Shown: one piece after another, positions 39,481 through 51,055 of the stretch
Layout: each line of letters starts with the position of its first letter
How positions within the stretch are numbered: the first letter of the stretch is position 1
Translations under genes and position numbers: made by a program
NCBI GenBank assembly: GCA_022414725.1
Contig: CM039462.1
Span: 296,385 to 360,384 of the forward strand
Direction: 5' to 3'
DNA from: Microglena sp. YARC
Lineage: Eukaryota > Chlorophyta > Chlorophyceae > Chlamydomonadales > Chlamydomonadaceae
DNA length: 64,000 bases
Notes under the pieces: model-generated
The model's database searches: none
Seen by the model: the letters and a program-made list of their open reading frames with translations, nothing else
Told to the model about the DNA's origin: nothing

Positions 39481-39789
39481 GACGACATTATTCACGTTGT
39501 GCGCAGGTGCGGTGGAATGACCCTTACACTGCGAGGACGACACCTGGGAGCCGGTCGACGATCTCTGCTGGACTTGCAAGTGTTCGCTGCCCTTCATGGC
39601 GCAGCGACACCTGGGTGGCGTTCGTGAAGGAAGAATGCGGATGCGCGGTCCAGGGGTGGAGAGGATCCGTCAGATAATATATTTTGCAACACAACCGTCG
39701 TGTCCAGCACTAGCACATGTGCGGCATGAGGTCGCGAGAACGCATGAATGACCGCCCTGACCCTTGGAAATCTAAAACTATGGGCTGAG

Positions 39790-39905
39790 AGCCATGGGTA
39801 CATTTGGCCATGACCAGCATAGATTACACAAGTCACCAACAGGCATCAAGGATTCAATTGCTCATCTTGTCCGCGTGTTGCGTCACACACGCGGGATCTC
39901 AACTA
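39790..39905. repeat. Dispersed repeat R, copy 3a
   Basis: GGTACATTTGGCCATGACCA to CGCGGGATCTCAACTACCTC matches 31215-31330. Its other half is at 40850-41060, separated by AT-rich tandem repeats, so the copy was split by or assembled around that array. Confidence 0.75.
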
Positions 39906-40039
39906 CCTCTCATTCCTAACCGTACTTGATTGAACGACGATGATGATCATTAAGCTCTGGGTTTAGACGATGAATACCTGAATGATATATATGTATGGTA
40001 TCATCGTATGGGTTATATACCTGAATGATATGATATTAA

Positions 40040-40830
40040 TAGTATAGGTAATACTAGTTTGTATACAACTATTGAAAGTTTTGTATAAACTCACACGAAA
40101 TTAATGTTTCATTTAGTTGCATACACAAATTTGATTTGAATTGTCATTACCAACAAAGAATTATTTTGAGTTTGTATACACCAAATTTGTTTCATTTAGT
40201 TGCATACACAAAATTTGATTGTATTGGGGTTTTGAATTGAGTTTTTATACACCAACACCACACCAAATTTGTTCATTTAGTTGCATACACAAAATTTGAT
40301 TTATTGAGTTTGTATACAACCAAATTTGTTCATTTAGTTGCCCACACTAAAAATTTGGATTTATTGAGTTTTGTATACACCAAGTTTGTTTCATTTAGTT
40401 GCATACCCATCAAAATTGATTATGAATTGAGTTTGTATACACCAACACTATCATTTATCGCATACACCCTACTTTATTGAGTGCATACACCAAATTTGAC
40501 ATTTATGAGTTTGCATACACAATATTTAATTACATTATTGAGTTTGCATACACCAAATTGTTTCATTTAGTGCGTACACAAAAACCCTCGTATTGAGTTT
40601 TTAATACACCAAATTTGTTCATTTAGTTGCATACACAAAATTTATTTATTGAGGTTTGTATACACTTATACCCGTTTGTATATACACTTATACCCGTTTG
40701 TATGATACACTTATACCCTTTGTATATACTTTATACCCGTTCGTATATACACCTATACCCGTTGTATATACACTATTACCCGTTGGGTGTTACACTTATA
40801 AGGTACCCGTGTGTATATACCGAATGATCA
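40040..40830. repeat. AT-rich tandem repeat, ~55-bp unit, noisy
   Basis: Units of TTGTTCATTTAGTTGCATAC ACAAAATTTGATTTATTGAG TTTGTATACACCAAAT, with indels in nearly every unit, then TATACACTTATACCCGTTTG repeats to ~40800. Confidence 0.9.
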
Positions 40831-40849
40831 TATCATCGCGTATATAATC

Positions 40850-41060
40850 ACAGGATGTGCCAGCCACACATTGAATGTCTAAAGTCATCGATAGCCTCTG
40901 ATATTGTTCCCCCCTTCAGTCCACCCCCCTGACATGACCAACAAGGACTCTCCACAGTTCGTAATACTGTACAAATGAAACCATGAATCGGATACTGTCG
41001 CTCTGTCTTCTGAACGGTGATTGTGTACGTCCTGGTGGGCTTTGTATGATGATATGATTT
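40850..41060 (-). repeat. Dispersed repeat R, copy 3b (decayed minus frame)
   Basis: Minus reading keeps GGTISEAIDDFRHSMCGW and HGFICTVLRTVESP of the family at 31384-31659, with frame breaks. Confidence 0.75.
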
Positions 41061-41091
41061 CATCAGAACGCGTTGGCTACTTACAGATTTT

Positions 41092-41332
41092 TGTCTCGTA
41101 AAATAAAGTGGGACACACATTGATACTCCAAGTCCACAATTTTGCCAAAGTTCCACCTTAAATGGGTCTTAACTCCTTCGATTCTTAGTAAATTCCTGGC
41201 TGTGGATATCTTGACAAGAAGACGCGTTCCACCGCGAATCACATCCAGCCATCCATGTACACACCACGCAAACGCGGAGCCCCTTTCACCTCCCCAGCGG
41301 AGCGACCGGGAGAGGGAGCCCACAGTTCACAT
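41092..41332 (-). mobile_element. TTCTCAAATAA-type element end plus GC-rich repeat copy 5
   Basis: TTTTGTCTCGTAAAATAAAG TGGGACACACATTGATACTC, then the same sequence as 23700-23871, then a shortened GC-rich repeat (GCGGAGCCCCTTTCACCTCC). The joint arrangement repeats that at 23690-23985. Confidence 0.75.
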
Positions 41333-41499
41333 GACATGAGACTGGATTCATTGATTCATGATCATTCTACACTCCGACGCCGAATGCATGCCGATAATGC
41401 AAACGCACGCACACGCACGGTTGAAGAAAGAATGATAGTAAGATTTACAACACATGATCACGTCTACGTTTCGTGTAGGGGCGAAGCCCGCATTTGAGG

Positions 41500-42300
41500 T
41501 CTTAGTTGCATGGGGCATGTTGTGCGTACAACGGGTTGCATGGGGCATGCGGTTTGTGTGCCATGGGTTGCGAGGAGCATGGGGTTGCATGGGGCATGCG
41601 GTCGTGTGCCATGCGGGCATGCCGGTGTGTGCCATGGGGTTGCATGAGCATGGGGTTGCATTGGGGCATGCTGTGTGTACCATGGGCGCAGTGGCTGCTG
41701 TTTACCATGCGTTGCATGGGCATGCGGTGTGTGCCATGGGTTATGCATGGGGCATGCGGTGTGCCATGGGTTGATGCATCGGTGTGCCATGGGTTGCATG
41801 GTGCATGCGGTTGCTGTCCATGGTGCTATGGGCATGCGTGGTGTTCCATGGGTCAGCCGGGGTTGTGCCATGGCACAGTGTGCCGATGGGGCATGCCGGT
41901 TGAACCGAGTGTGCCATCTGTGTGTGTACCATGGGCATTGACCTGGTTGGTACCATGGGGCATCCTAGTGGTTTACCATGGGTTGCATGGGCATGCGGGT
42001 GTGGCCATGGTTGCATTGGGCATTGCGTTGGCCATGGGGCATTGCGTGTGTGCCATGGCATGCGTGTGGTTTACCATGGTGCATGCGTGGGTTTATCCAG
42101 GCGTGCATGGGCATGCGGGGTTGTGCCATTGGAGTTGCATTGGCATGCGGTTGTGTGCCATGCGGGCATGCGGTGTGCCATGGGTGGTTTTGCATTGCAT
42201 GTGCTGTGGACCATGGCTTTGCATGGGGAATTCGTGGTGCCAGGTTTTGCATGTGGGTGTGTGACTAATGGGTGAATTCGTGTATGCCATGGTGCATTCG
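41500..42300. repeat. GCATGGGG/CCATGGG minisatellite
   Basis: Dozens of short irregular units, for example GGTTGCATGGGGCATGCGGT and GTGTGCCATGGGTTGCATGG. All long frames here, on both strands, are by-products of the repeat. Confidence 0.92.
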
Positions 42301-42689
42301 GCATGCAGCGGAGGCTCGTGTCGCTAGCTGCCCGAGTTCGTGTCTGCAAGCTGCACGAGATTTCGTGTCGCCGAGTCTCCCGGATTTCGTGTTCCGAGCT
42401 GCCCAAAGACAGCGGAAATCCACACGCTGGGCCGGAGGTTCGTGCGCTAGCTTGGGCGACCCGAGCTTCAGCTGATAACGATTTGATAAGCTGTTTGTAC
42501 CGTTCTATTATGCCTCCAGCGAGAACACCACATCTTTCGCTGCGTTACCACTTCATTCCTGGAAATTCGAAGCCAATTGAGGTTCTTTGTAAATACTTCC
42601 AGATTTCGCGACAGTTGCATGGCTTCGACTAATTTGAATTGCATGCCAATTGCATTGCTCAGGAAGGCTTTTGCTTCGCCTCGCCAATC

Positions 42690-43330
42690 CGTTTGTTCAA
42701 TTCAACCAGTGAAGTTGGTGTCGATCTAGCTTACAGGATAGTTGTTAGATGCTGGCTGCTGCCAATGCCCCTGCCTGCAACGTCGCGATGTCGATGCTTA
42801 CCAGAGCGTAGATTCGAGTTGAGCTTGGCGATATAGCTTGCATAGTCAAATGCTCGTGCTGCTGCACGTGCTGCACTCGGCGATTGTTCATAGCTTACAG
42901 ATGCTAGATCGAGTTGAGCACGCGATATAGCTTGAGGATAGTCAAACGCTGCTGCCAACCTGCCTGCACTGTTCGCAATTTTTGATAACTGACAGAGCTA
43001 GATCGAGTTGCTGCCTGTCGGATATAGCTTACAGATATCAAATGCTGCGCGTGCAATGCCGCCTTTCACTGTCGCAATTGTTCGCAAACTGATCAGATGG
43101 CTAGATCGTAGTTGAGGCTGCGGACCTAGCTTACAGGATAGTCAAATGCTCTTCTGCTTCTGCACTGCCTTTGGGGCCGGGGCCTGCCACTGTCGGCCAA
43201 AAATTGTTTCCGATTAGAAAAACTTGTACAGATGCTAGATCGAAGTTGTGAGCTGTGAGATCTAAATACAGGATAGTCATAAGTGCTGTTGCTGCGACTG
43301 CGCTGCCTGACGATTTATCTCCATTTTTTT
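42690..43330. repeat. Tandem repeat, ~115-bp unit, next to the gap
   Basis: Five to six units with AGATGCTAGATCGAGTTGAG, GATATAGCTTACAGGATAGT, CAAATGCTGCTG and CACTGTCGCAATTGTTC. Indel-rich; it runs up to the N gap, which it probably caused. Confidence 0.85.
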
Positions 43331-43345
43331 CATAACATCTCTCTC

Positions 43346-44345
43346 NNNNNNNNNNNNNNNNNNNNNNNNNNNNNNNNNNNNNNNNNNNNNNNNNNNNNNN
43401 NNNNNNNNNNNNNNNNNNNNNNNNNNNNNNNNNNNNNNNNNNNNNNNNNNNNNNNNNNNNNNNNNNNNNNNNNNNNNNNNNNNNNNNNNNNNNNNNNNNN
43501 NNNNNNNNNNNNNNNNNNNNNNNNNNNNNNNNNNNNNNNNNNNNNNNNNNNNNNNNNNNNNNNNNNNNNNNNNNNNNNNNNNNNNNNNNNNNNNNNNNNN
43601 NNNNNNNNNNNNNNNNNNNNNNNNNNNNNNNNNNNNNNNNNNNNNNNNNNNNNNNNNNNNNNNNNNNNNNNNNNNNNNNNNNNNNNNNNNNNNNNNNNNN
43701 NNNNNNNNNNNNNNNNNNNNNNNNNNNNNNNNNNNNNNNNNNNNNNNNNNNNNNNNNNNNNNNNNNNNNNNNNNNNNNNNNNNNNNNNNNNNNNNNNNNN
43801 NNNNNNNNNNNNNNNNNNNNNNNNNNNNNNNNNNNNNNNNNNNNNNNNNNNNNNNNNNNNNNNNNNNNNNNNNNNNNNNNNNNNNNNNNNNNNNNNNNNN
43901 NNNNNNNNNNNNNNNNNNNNNNNNNNNNNNNNNNNNNNNNNNNNNNNNNNNNNNNNNNNNNNNNNNNNNNNNNNNNNNNNNNNNNNNNNNNNNNNNNNNN
44001 NNNNNNNNNNNNNNNNNNNNNNNNNNNNNNNNNNNNNNNNNNNNNNNNNNNNNNNNNNNNNNNNNNNNNNNNNNNNNNNNNNNNNNNNNNNNNNNNNNNN
44101 NNNNNNNNNNNNNNNNNNNNNNNNNNNNNNNNNNNNNNNNNNNNNNNNNNNNNNNNNNNNNNNNNNNNNNNNNNNNNNNNNNNNNNNNNNNNNNNNNNNN
44201 NNNNNNNNNNNNNNNNNNNNNNNNNNNNNNNNNNNNNNNNNNNNNNNNNNNNNNNNNNNNNNNNNNNNNNNNNNNNNNNNNNNNNNNNNNNNNNNNNNNN
44301 NNNNNNNNNNNNNNNNNNNNNNNNNNNNNNNNNNNNNNNNNNNNN
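43346..44345. other. Assembly gap, 1000 N
   Basis: Exactly 1000 N, the usual placeholder for a scaffold join of unknown size. Linkage of the two sides is not shown by sequence. Confidence 1.
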
Positions 44346-45380
44346 CCCAGAGAAGAGAGTAAGCAGGTGAACTGGAAGAAGGGCTTCTCGAATTGTGCTG
44401 GGTGAGATACGCTGCAGACATCATTGTACTAATGTACGTACTCGCCTTCTACATCATTCCTGGAGAGAGCGCTTGATGATTGCGCAGGGGTGTGAATTCG
44501 CAGTGACTCTCGTTGTGCACGTTTTGTTGTTCTATATCTATGAACGTATATTGTGCGAGGAAGCGTTGGACACTCTCGTTGTCTCTGAAAGAGATGAAGT
44601 TACTTCATCTATACAACCACACTGAGTACTGCTCTTGGGAAATTCCTAGAACGATCCTTCTGGGAAGATGCCAGACACGCGACGCGGAACCCTGAGGAGA
44701 TCGCCCACAGAACATCGACGAGTATGAGTACGAGAACGTTTTACATATTAACGACCAGGCGAGGTGCCATCGATCATGCCCGCAAAGAGCTGAGTTTCGT
44801 CTGCCAAGCTGGAAGCCAGAACCGCAGGGTGGGAGCATTGGAGAATACCTACTAAGATTGCGGTAGAGCGATGTCCTTGACATACTGGTCCAAAGCCTGC
44901 GATTCATTCTGTCTTTCATACTGAAGCGCAGGCTTTATTACCAGTGTATCGTTCCAGAACCAAGAAATGTCGAATGGCGTGTTTATGCTCATTGTAATCA
45001 ATGTCTTCTGAGAAAAACTTCCTGTTTCTATCAAAAGGTCCTCCAAAATAATTACGGAAGGAACTCAGCCAAATTCTAATACTTGGGTGTTCTATGCTAA
45101 TGTTCAGTAAGACGTTACACGAGATCCTCATAGATTACGCAGTTCTACGCACACGCGAAACGCTATAGAGTCCTGTAAAACACAACTCTCAAGCGATGGC
45201 ACATTCCGAGATATAAGCGGAGCAGAGGTAGGGACTTGGTTCCTCTGTCGCAGTTTCAACTACAGGTTTGAACTGTGCATAGGTTACTGTGAGTGGTGTG
45301 TGGGATTAGATATTCTGTGAGTGCACATGCGATTCCCGGTGCGACCCCGGTGATATCGATCCGGAGAAAAGAGTCAGATT
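44346..45380. other. Unassigned sequence after the gap
   Basis: Short frames on both strands; the minus reading 45046-44852 (TLITMSINTPFDISWFWNDT) is the most protein-like but too short to support. Nothing recognised. Confidence 0.35.
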
Positions 45381-45404
45381 CTCACGCGACCCATGCCTAC
45401 AATC

Positions 45405-45560
45405 GCTTCCGCGGAGAAGTTTCGTATCGATAAGGAGGAGAAGGCCCGTCTCAAAGAAAGAGAGAGAGGATAAGTTTCGTAAGAGAGGAGAAGGCACGTC
45501 TCAAGAAAGAGAGAGAGATATTTCGTATCCAGAAGGTGCAGACGGCCACGTCTCAAGAAG
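45405..45560. repeat. Short tandem repeat encoding Lys/Glu/Arg on the plus strand
   Basis: Three units of GAGGAGAAGGCCCGTCTCAA GAAAGAGAGAGAG. The plus reading gives DKEEKARLKERER; frame is lost between units. Confidence 0.7.
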
Positions 45561-45724
45561 AGATGGTGGAGAAGTGTCTTTCGACGGGGAAGAAAAATCG
45601 TAATCGAGAAAGAGAGTTTGTGTTGTCCGGTTTGCAAAAAGACGTGTACGACCCAGATGGTGTAAGGATGTACATTATTTTGACAAACATATAAACATCT
45701 GATGAAGCGCTGCAGACCCACCGC

Positions 45725-46170
45725 TAGAAGATGTCTAGTTCGCTTTCATAACCATTCTTTGTCTACGCTATTAATGTTTTAACATTTAACGGTTTACATT
45801 AAAAATTTGTGTTTTCATAAAAATCACGGATTGAATTCTCAAATCTCTATTTGTACTCCACTCTCTTCGAACGATGTTATAATGTAAAATGTTAAACACG
45901 TTAATCGGAAGTTTAATATATGCACCCTTCTCGCAATAGAGTAGAAGATGGTCTAGTTCGCTTTCATACACATTATTTTGTCTACGCTATTATGTTTAAC
46001 ATTTTAACAGTTTAACATTAAAATTTGTGTGTTTTCATAAAAACACGGATGTGAATTCTCAAATCTCTATTTTTACTCACACTCTTCGAACGATGTTAAA
46101 ATGTTAAAATGTAAACACGTTAATCGGAAGTCTAATATATACTCCCTTTACTCGCAATAGAGTAGAAGAG
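45725..46170. repeat. Direct repeat of ~215 bp, two copies
   Basis: TAGTTCGCTTTCATAxCCAT ... AAATTTGTGTGTTTTCATAA ... TTCTCAAATCTCTATTTxTA ... AACACGTTAATCGGAAGT occurs at 45732-45945 and 45953-46165. AT-rich, with hairpins such as GTTAAAATGTTAAAATG. Confidence 0.85.
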
Positions 46171-46194
46171 ACGATTACTGATTACTTGAGTGTG

Positions 46195-46300
46195 GCTTGT
46201 CCTTCAATGGGCACTCTCGACGAACGTGTACCGACAAAGGGAGTCTGGTGGATGGAGGTTGTGATCTAAAACAACCCACGGTACTCGTTTATCTTGCAAT
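46195..46300 (+). mobile_element. MITE interior fragment
   Basis: TGTCCTTCAATGGGCACTCT, then GTACCGACAAAGG and TGTGATCTAAAACAACC match the interior of the 430-bp element; both ends are missing. It abuts the 3' end of the D5-like gene. Confidence 0.7.
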
Positions 46301-49300
46301 TTCAGCTGGACGCCCACTAACTTGATTCCTCGAATGACCCTTGCGCTTCACAACCCTTCTTTCTTTCTCCTCCTCCGTAGAGACTGCCACCTGCGAGGTC
46401 TTTTCCACTCGGTTCCCTGTTTGCCCAAACAGAACGCCTTGACCAACTTCGTGTTGAATACTGAAATGTCTCGTGTCCATAGTGGGACACTTTCCACCGA
46501 CTCTTGAGGTCCCCGATCCACACCGCGTCCGAAGACGCCCCCGTCCCTAAACCACTTCCTCTAGCCATTCAGCAGGGGGTTTGCACTGTCCGCAATACCA
46601 GACTTCCACTCGGTCATCGCGACCGGCAGGGTGTCGAAGACGCTCGGAGCGCCCCGGTCGACGAAAGTTGCTCGATGAGCAGCTGTGCCAGCGCAGACCT
46701 CCAGTTGGTAGGATGTCGGCTAGCGTCGTCGCGGCGCTCAAACTCGTGCTCGCGCTGTGGGTTCTGGGTGTATCAAAGAATTTAGCGCATTGGGCACAAT
46801 GATCATTCCGCTTGACGAATGCGTTGTCTCCTCCGTCGAACTTGGGACAATCGCCTTCGTTGAAGATCATTACTACACCAGCCTGCCACATGAAAAGTCG
46901 AAAGAGTTCCCGGTGCCACACGAGCGCCCGCAAAACACGCACACCTTCCCCCCCGCAATGCGCTTGATCAACGCCTCGTCAACGCGATTTGGGTTTCATT
47001 TCTTCGGCCACCAGTAGCCTCACGCCCTTCATTGGCTTGAGACCCGCGTCATGGCATCGCGGCTCCGAACGAAGCGACCCCTTTGTCAGGAACTTTGTCC
47101 TATTACTTGCCCCGTACTCGCCAAAAAAGGTTCCCATAAGGGCCATGAGAGTGCTCTTGCCGTTGTCCCCCGGATGTCTTATGGGTGAACGGCTAGGTAA
47201 TTTCTTCTCCTTGCGTCGACCTGATAGGAGCCCGCAAAGAAGGCAAGCACGACGTCACGCTCCTCGTCAACAGGCATTACCTTCCTCAAATAGTCATCTA
47301 GCTCCTCTTTGCATCGTTGGGAGGTGGTTGTTGTCTCTCCCTGGTAATCCCACTTTGCGCACCTACTAATGTTGTCGGTCATCTCGACTTTTCGGAACAC
47401 TACTGTGGTCCCTCGACGAGCTGTCAAGACGCCGTTGTTGACTGCAAAGAGATCGGGTTGATATGGGTTATCAGCGAAATGTCTCGTCAAGGACGAGAGA
47501 TGCAACGGATTGGAAGGAACGCCGAACGTCCTCTAATTGTGTCGACAAACCCCCGAATCTTCTTGTTATTCTTCTCTGCAGGGAACTTGAATTTGAACTC
47601 GTTTGCAATTGAGTTGCTTATCCTAACATTGCTGCAGTTCGACAAGCGATTGGGTAGCGGGGTCGCAGTAATACATGTCGCCTACACATTCTTTCTTCTT
47701 GACGCTCTGGCACAAACTTGATTCGGCTGAAAGAATTCTGGCAGCCTCAGGAACTTCTCCGCAAGCACCATCTCTGTGATGGAGGACGACGAATCATCAT
47801 CATCATCATCATCATCGTCCCGCTCCATTCCCCCACCACGTGGATGTTGATGGTGCCGTTGTTGACAAGGAAAAATGTTCTGAGTGATACCGTACATGTT
47901 CTTCGCGTGGGACTCTTGTGCCTTGAAGATCATGTTGTGGATCGGTGATGACGTGCTTGTCTCGGATCTTGCTGCATGTGTTTGCACGCGAAGGATTGCA
48001 CGTTTACATATGGTTGTCACTTCCAATATTCATGAATGCGATGTGCACGTCTGTGCTCTTCACATAGCACTGTTAATTGATTTGCCATCCATGGTCCGCA
48101 GCTCGCATTCGTAGGGCCTTTGTCGCTAGGCACGTTCTTGATGAACCCCGGGTCTTCGTGGAGCGGGAACTTGTCGATCAGCGATCCATAATATTTGTCA
48201 TCGACCTCCACAATGTATTGGTTCTTGTGGATGGCTCCTTTCGCCCCGTTTTCCAGCTTGAACTCAATGCTCTCTTGACGACATTCAACATCATTTTGTC
48301 AATGTGCAAGTGGATTAGCTTTAACTTGAGGTCGTTGATGATGCGATCCTTGTCGAGTTTCACACCCTGTTCGCTATCCTTGTTGTCCCATTGTCGGACC
48401 CATTCGGCGTACCCACCGGGTCATCCTCCTTGGCAAGGAAGCAGAGGGTCCCAAGAGTGATCTTTTGCGCTTAAGCTTGACCCACACCTTTTCGTGCGTG
48501 GTGTCACAGAAACTTTGAGGGCACTTTTTTGCAAAAGCCTTCCAGATCTCGAGGCGCTGAGTGTCTGTGCCGATGTCGACGGTGTTCTTAAGCGCCATCC
48601 CGACCTTCAGCCATGAATCGTATCCGCTGGCTCTGTGTGCATCGAGTATGCCCACGAGATTGTGGAGGGAGTCCACATCCCATCCAGGATGCAGGCGAAT
48701 GCCTTTTTAGGCTCATCCAAGTGGTGGTGGTTCTTGCACGGGTCGTCGTCACCACACGGATACCATTTCCTCATGGCCGTGTTTGGTGTATGGGCTGTGA
48801 ACTCCTTGCGGGTTCACGCGGAATGCTCAGATTCTGCACGAGTGTATCGAGATCCATTTGCTGTACGTCACGTTTCGCGAACGAGCCTGCGGCAATATCG
48901 AATTGGCACCAGGCAGTGACTTTCCACGGGTGGGCCTCATCCGGTTTCTTCGATCCGTACAAGAACCACCTGCCGCCCCGTTTGATCACGCTTTCGTCAT
49001 ATATCTTCCCGGATCCATTTCGGCCAGTCCAGGAATGCAAATGGTGCTCGAGAACGCCATATGTTCGGTCACATCGTTGACGAAGTGCTCTCTGATGGCG
49101 AGTTGGATCTCTTGGGTGTGTGATGACATTTGGCATGAACACGTGTATACCTCTTTGTACACCCCTAAGTGTTTCTTTCGAGTCTTGGATTTGGCTTCTC
49201 GAGGATCACGACGTCCATGTGCTGCTGGTCTACAAAGTACTTGGTGGCCGCCACGAGCGCGTCATGAAATTCTCGATATGCTTCTGTGTTGTAGATGCGC

Positions 49301-49555
49301 TCTGGGGTCGTCTGTCGCATGTCCAGGTCAATGATGACGGGCGAGGTGTCTGTGTGGCCTCGACGATAGAACATGGGTCGACCCTCATCCCTGAGCGCGT
49401 GCACGTAGCCTCGCGGAACGCCTGTGCCTGAGGTCCACCATCAGGGATCGTGAACGAACCGAACATGGGGTCCCCATGGCACCGTGGGTTGCCTCTGTGG
49501 GGGCAGGGAAGTTCTTGACATGTGCCGCCACCAGAAGAGCATCGAGGGATGACAT
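46290..49555 (-). CDS. D5-like primase-helicase of giant-virus type, multiply frameshifted
   Basis: Minus strand, probable start ATG 49555 (MSSLDALLVAAHVKNFPAPT). The AEP primase part shows PVIIDLDMRQTTPERIY with the metal-binding DxD near 49325, then DESVIKRGGRWFLYGSKKPD (about 49010-48950). A D5_N-type segment has YDSWLKVGMALKNTVD (about 48610). The SF3 helicase has Walker A GDNGKSTLMALMGTFFGEYG (about 47168-47110), Walker B-like GVRLLVAEEM, VDEALIKRIAGG and FNEGDCPKFDGGDNAFVKR. The C-terminus carries SSDAVWIGDLKSRW and GTEWKR. The full length would be ~1080 residues, normal for the family, which unwinds and primes viral DNA. At least six one-base frameshifts are needed, so the gene is decayed or the consensus is poor. 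This is the best evidence for viral origin. Confidence 0.85.
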
Positions 49556-49798
49556 ATCGGGTGTAATGCCGTTATCGTTTTCACTTTATACTAAATCGAT
49601 TGATTCGCCCTTCACGTATGTGCTTCGTGAAGCTCACTCCCCTGCACACCCAAGAACACCCCCACCCACCTAAGAATTCGCACCGCAAGTCGGCAGAAAC
49701 CGCTGCCATCGACCTCCAACATCCATGGACAAAAACGCTCGATATAAAGCTCGCGACAAGCATCTTGGTTGAGTCAAGCCTTCCCTTGTGTATCATCC

Positions 49799-50104
49799 AT
49801 GGCGCACCACACCCAACACGTCGTGTACGCCCTCGTCGAGCGCGAGTTCCTGGGCAAGTCCCCGTTGGTAGTCAGGTCGGTCGGACCAGCCAGCCGTTCT
49901 GCAAGAGGCTCTCACAGTACCCCAATGGATCCCAGCTCATTTTTGGCCATCCATGTTCGAGATGCACAAGCGTGCGTGATGCAGAGGCGACCACTGCTCT
50001 GGTACATGCGCGGTGGTTACGATTCCAGAATCCAGCCACGAAGAGATGTGGGTGCGAGTACTTTTGAGGGTGGGCGAAGCCAACAGTTTACAATGGTATG
50101 TTAG
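49799..50104 (+). CDS. T5orf172/MUG113-type (GIY-YIG superfamily) protein, frameshifted
   Basis: ATG 49799 starts HHTQHVVYALVEREFLGKS; after a one-base shift near 49862 the frame continues QVGRTSQPFCKRLSQYPNGS, then VRDAEATTALVHARWLRF and CGCEYF, and a second shift leads to EGGRSQQFTMVC and stop. The order Y-x-L ... GRT-x-Q ... RL-x-YP-x-GS ... E ... G-x-EYFEG is the T5orf172 domain, frequent in giant viruses and phages; its role is unclear, possibly nuclease-like. It diverges from the D5-like gene (244 bp between starts). Confidence 0.75.
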   Translation: MAHHTQHVVYALVEREFLGKSPLVVRSVGPASRSARGSHSTPMDPSSFLAIHVRDAQACVMQRRPLLWYMRGGYDSRIQPRRDVGASTFEGGRSQQFTMVC

Positions 50105-50129
50105 CGGCCGTTTTTGAAGTACGCATGGT

Positions 50130-51055
50130 ATGGCGATGACTGCGGTGGCAAACAGGAGGAGTGTGACACTCCACGTGATGACTCCGTGGAATCCGCCGCT
50201 TGAATCTGAGGGATCCGTGGAATCCGCCGTTGAATCTGAGGAGACGGACCAGGAGCGTATGGATCGTGAGACGTACGTCTCACGTGTGGTGACTGTGATT
50301 TTTGACAACGTCGTTCAGCTAAAATCGAGCGTTACGATACGGTGCACGCCTTTGTTGAGCCAATGCAACAGAGCTGTCTGGTGTGGTGTTGGATCAGGGC
50401 GCATTTGTCGATCGGGTATTGTCGAAACTACCCGCCGCCCTCAGGTCGAGCTTCACCACCAAGAAAGTGGTATCATCGCTCAAGGATCTGGGCATCCAAC
50501 CCCTCCAGTACATTTTCGACGGCCTGCTGCTCGTCGTGCCCTGCGGTTCCCAGACTTCACTCGCACACAGAAGGTCATCCGCTTCCTGGATGAGCGGTGC
50601 ATTGCCACCGACCCCGGCGATCTGCGGTCGCAGATCGCCATGACCCCGGGCATGTACAAAGCTTACGTCACGTTCTGCGAGGAGGAGGGGCTACAGGCGA
50701 CTGTTGCTGACGTTGTCGAGCTGGCTCAGGTCGTCAAGGAGTGCGGCCTGGACACGAGGTACACCCTGCAAAAAGCTACCTCCGAAGTCAACCCGCTTAT
50801 TGAGTGGCTCAACAGTGTGGTGGAGGTGACGGGTGACTCGCGCGATGCTATATGGGTGGCGACCTCAAAGCGCTGTGGAAGGAGACGCATGTTGGCGCAG
50901 AGGCTAATGTCTTAAACCACAAATTTGGTCAAGGCATACGTTGCCACCAAGGAGGGGGCGGAGTGGAAGAGGATTGGCCGTATCAAGACGGGTGGTGGGT
51001 CATTTGTGAAGAATGGGGTGGTCAAGGGGTGCACATTGGAGGTGCGTAGTATAAG
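50130..51055 (+). CDS. Hypothetical protein sharing the D5 C-terminal domain, frameshifted
   Basis: The main frame (50130-50915) and two neighbours together give one protein. The N-terminal third is weak; the middle has AFVDRVLSKLPAALRSSFTT, VIRFLDERCIATDPGDLRSQ and MYKAYVTFCEEEGLQATVAD. The C-terminus has SRDAIW, GDLKALWKETHVGAEANVLN and VKAYVATKEGAEWKRIGRIK then TGGGSFVKNGVV. The last ~80 residues match the end of the D5-like gene at 46290-46560 (DLKSRWK, EWKR), so both carry the same domain, perhaps the winged-helix domain that follows D5 helicases. Function of the N-terminal part is unknown. Several one-base shifts are needed (near 50385, 50550, 50860, 50925). Confidence 0.5.

Noticed and set aside
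41454..42406. Met/Cys/Gly-rich and His/Pro/Thr-rich readings of up to 250 codons
   Set aside because: By-products of the GCATGGGG minisatellite on either strand.
43283..44424. Readings of ~360 codons on both strands across the N run
   Set aside because: Nearly all residues are unknown; the frames exist only because N gives no stops.
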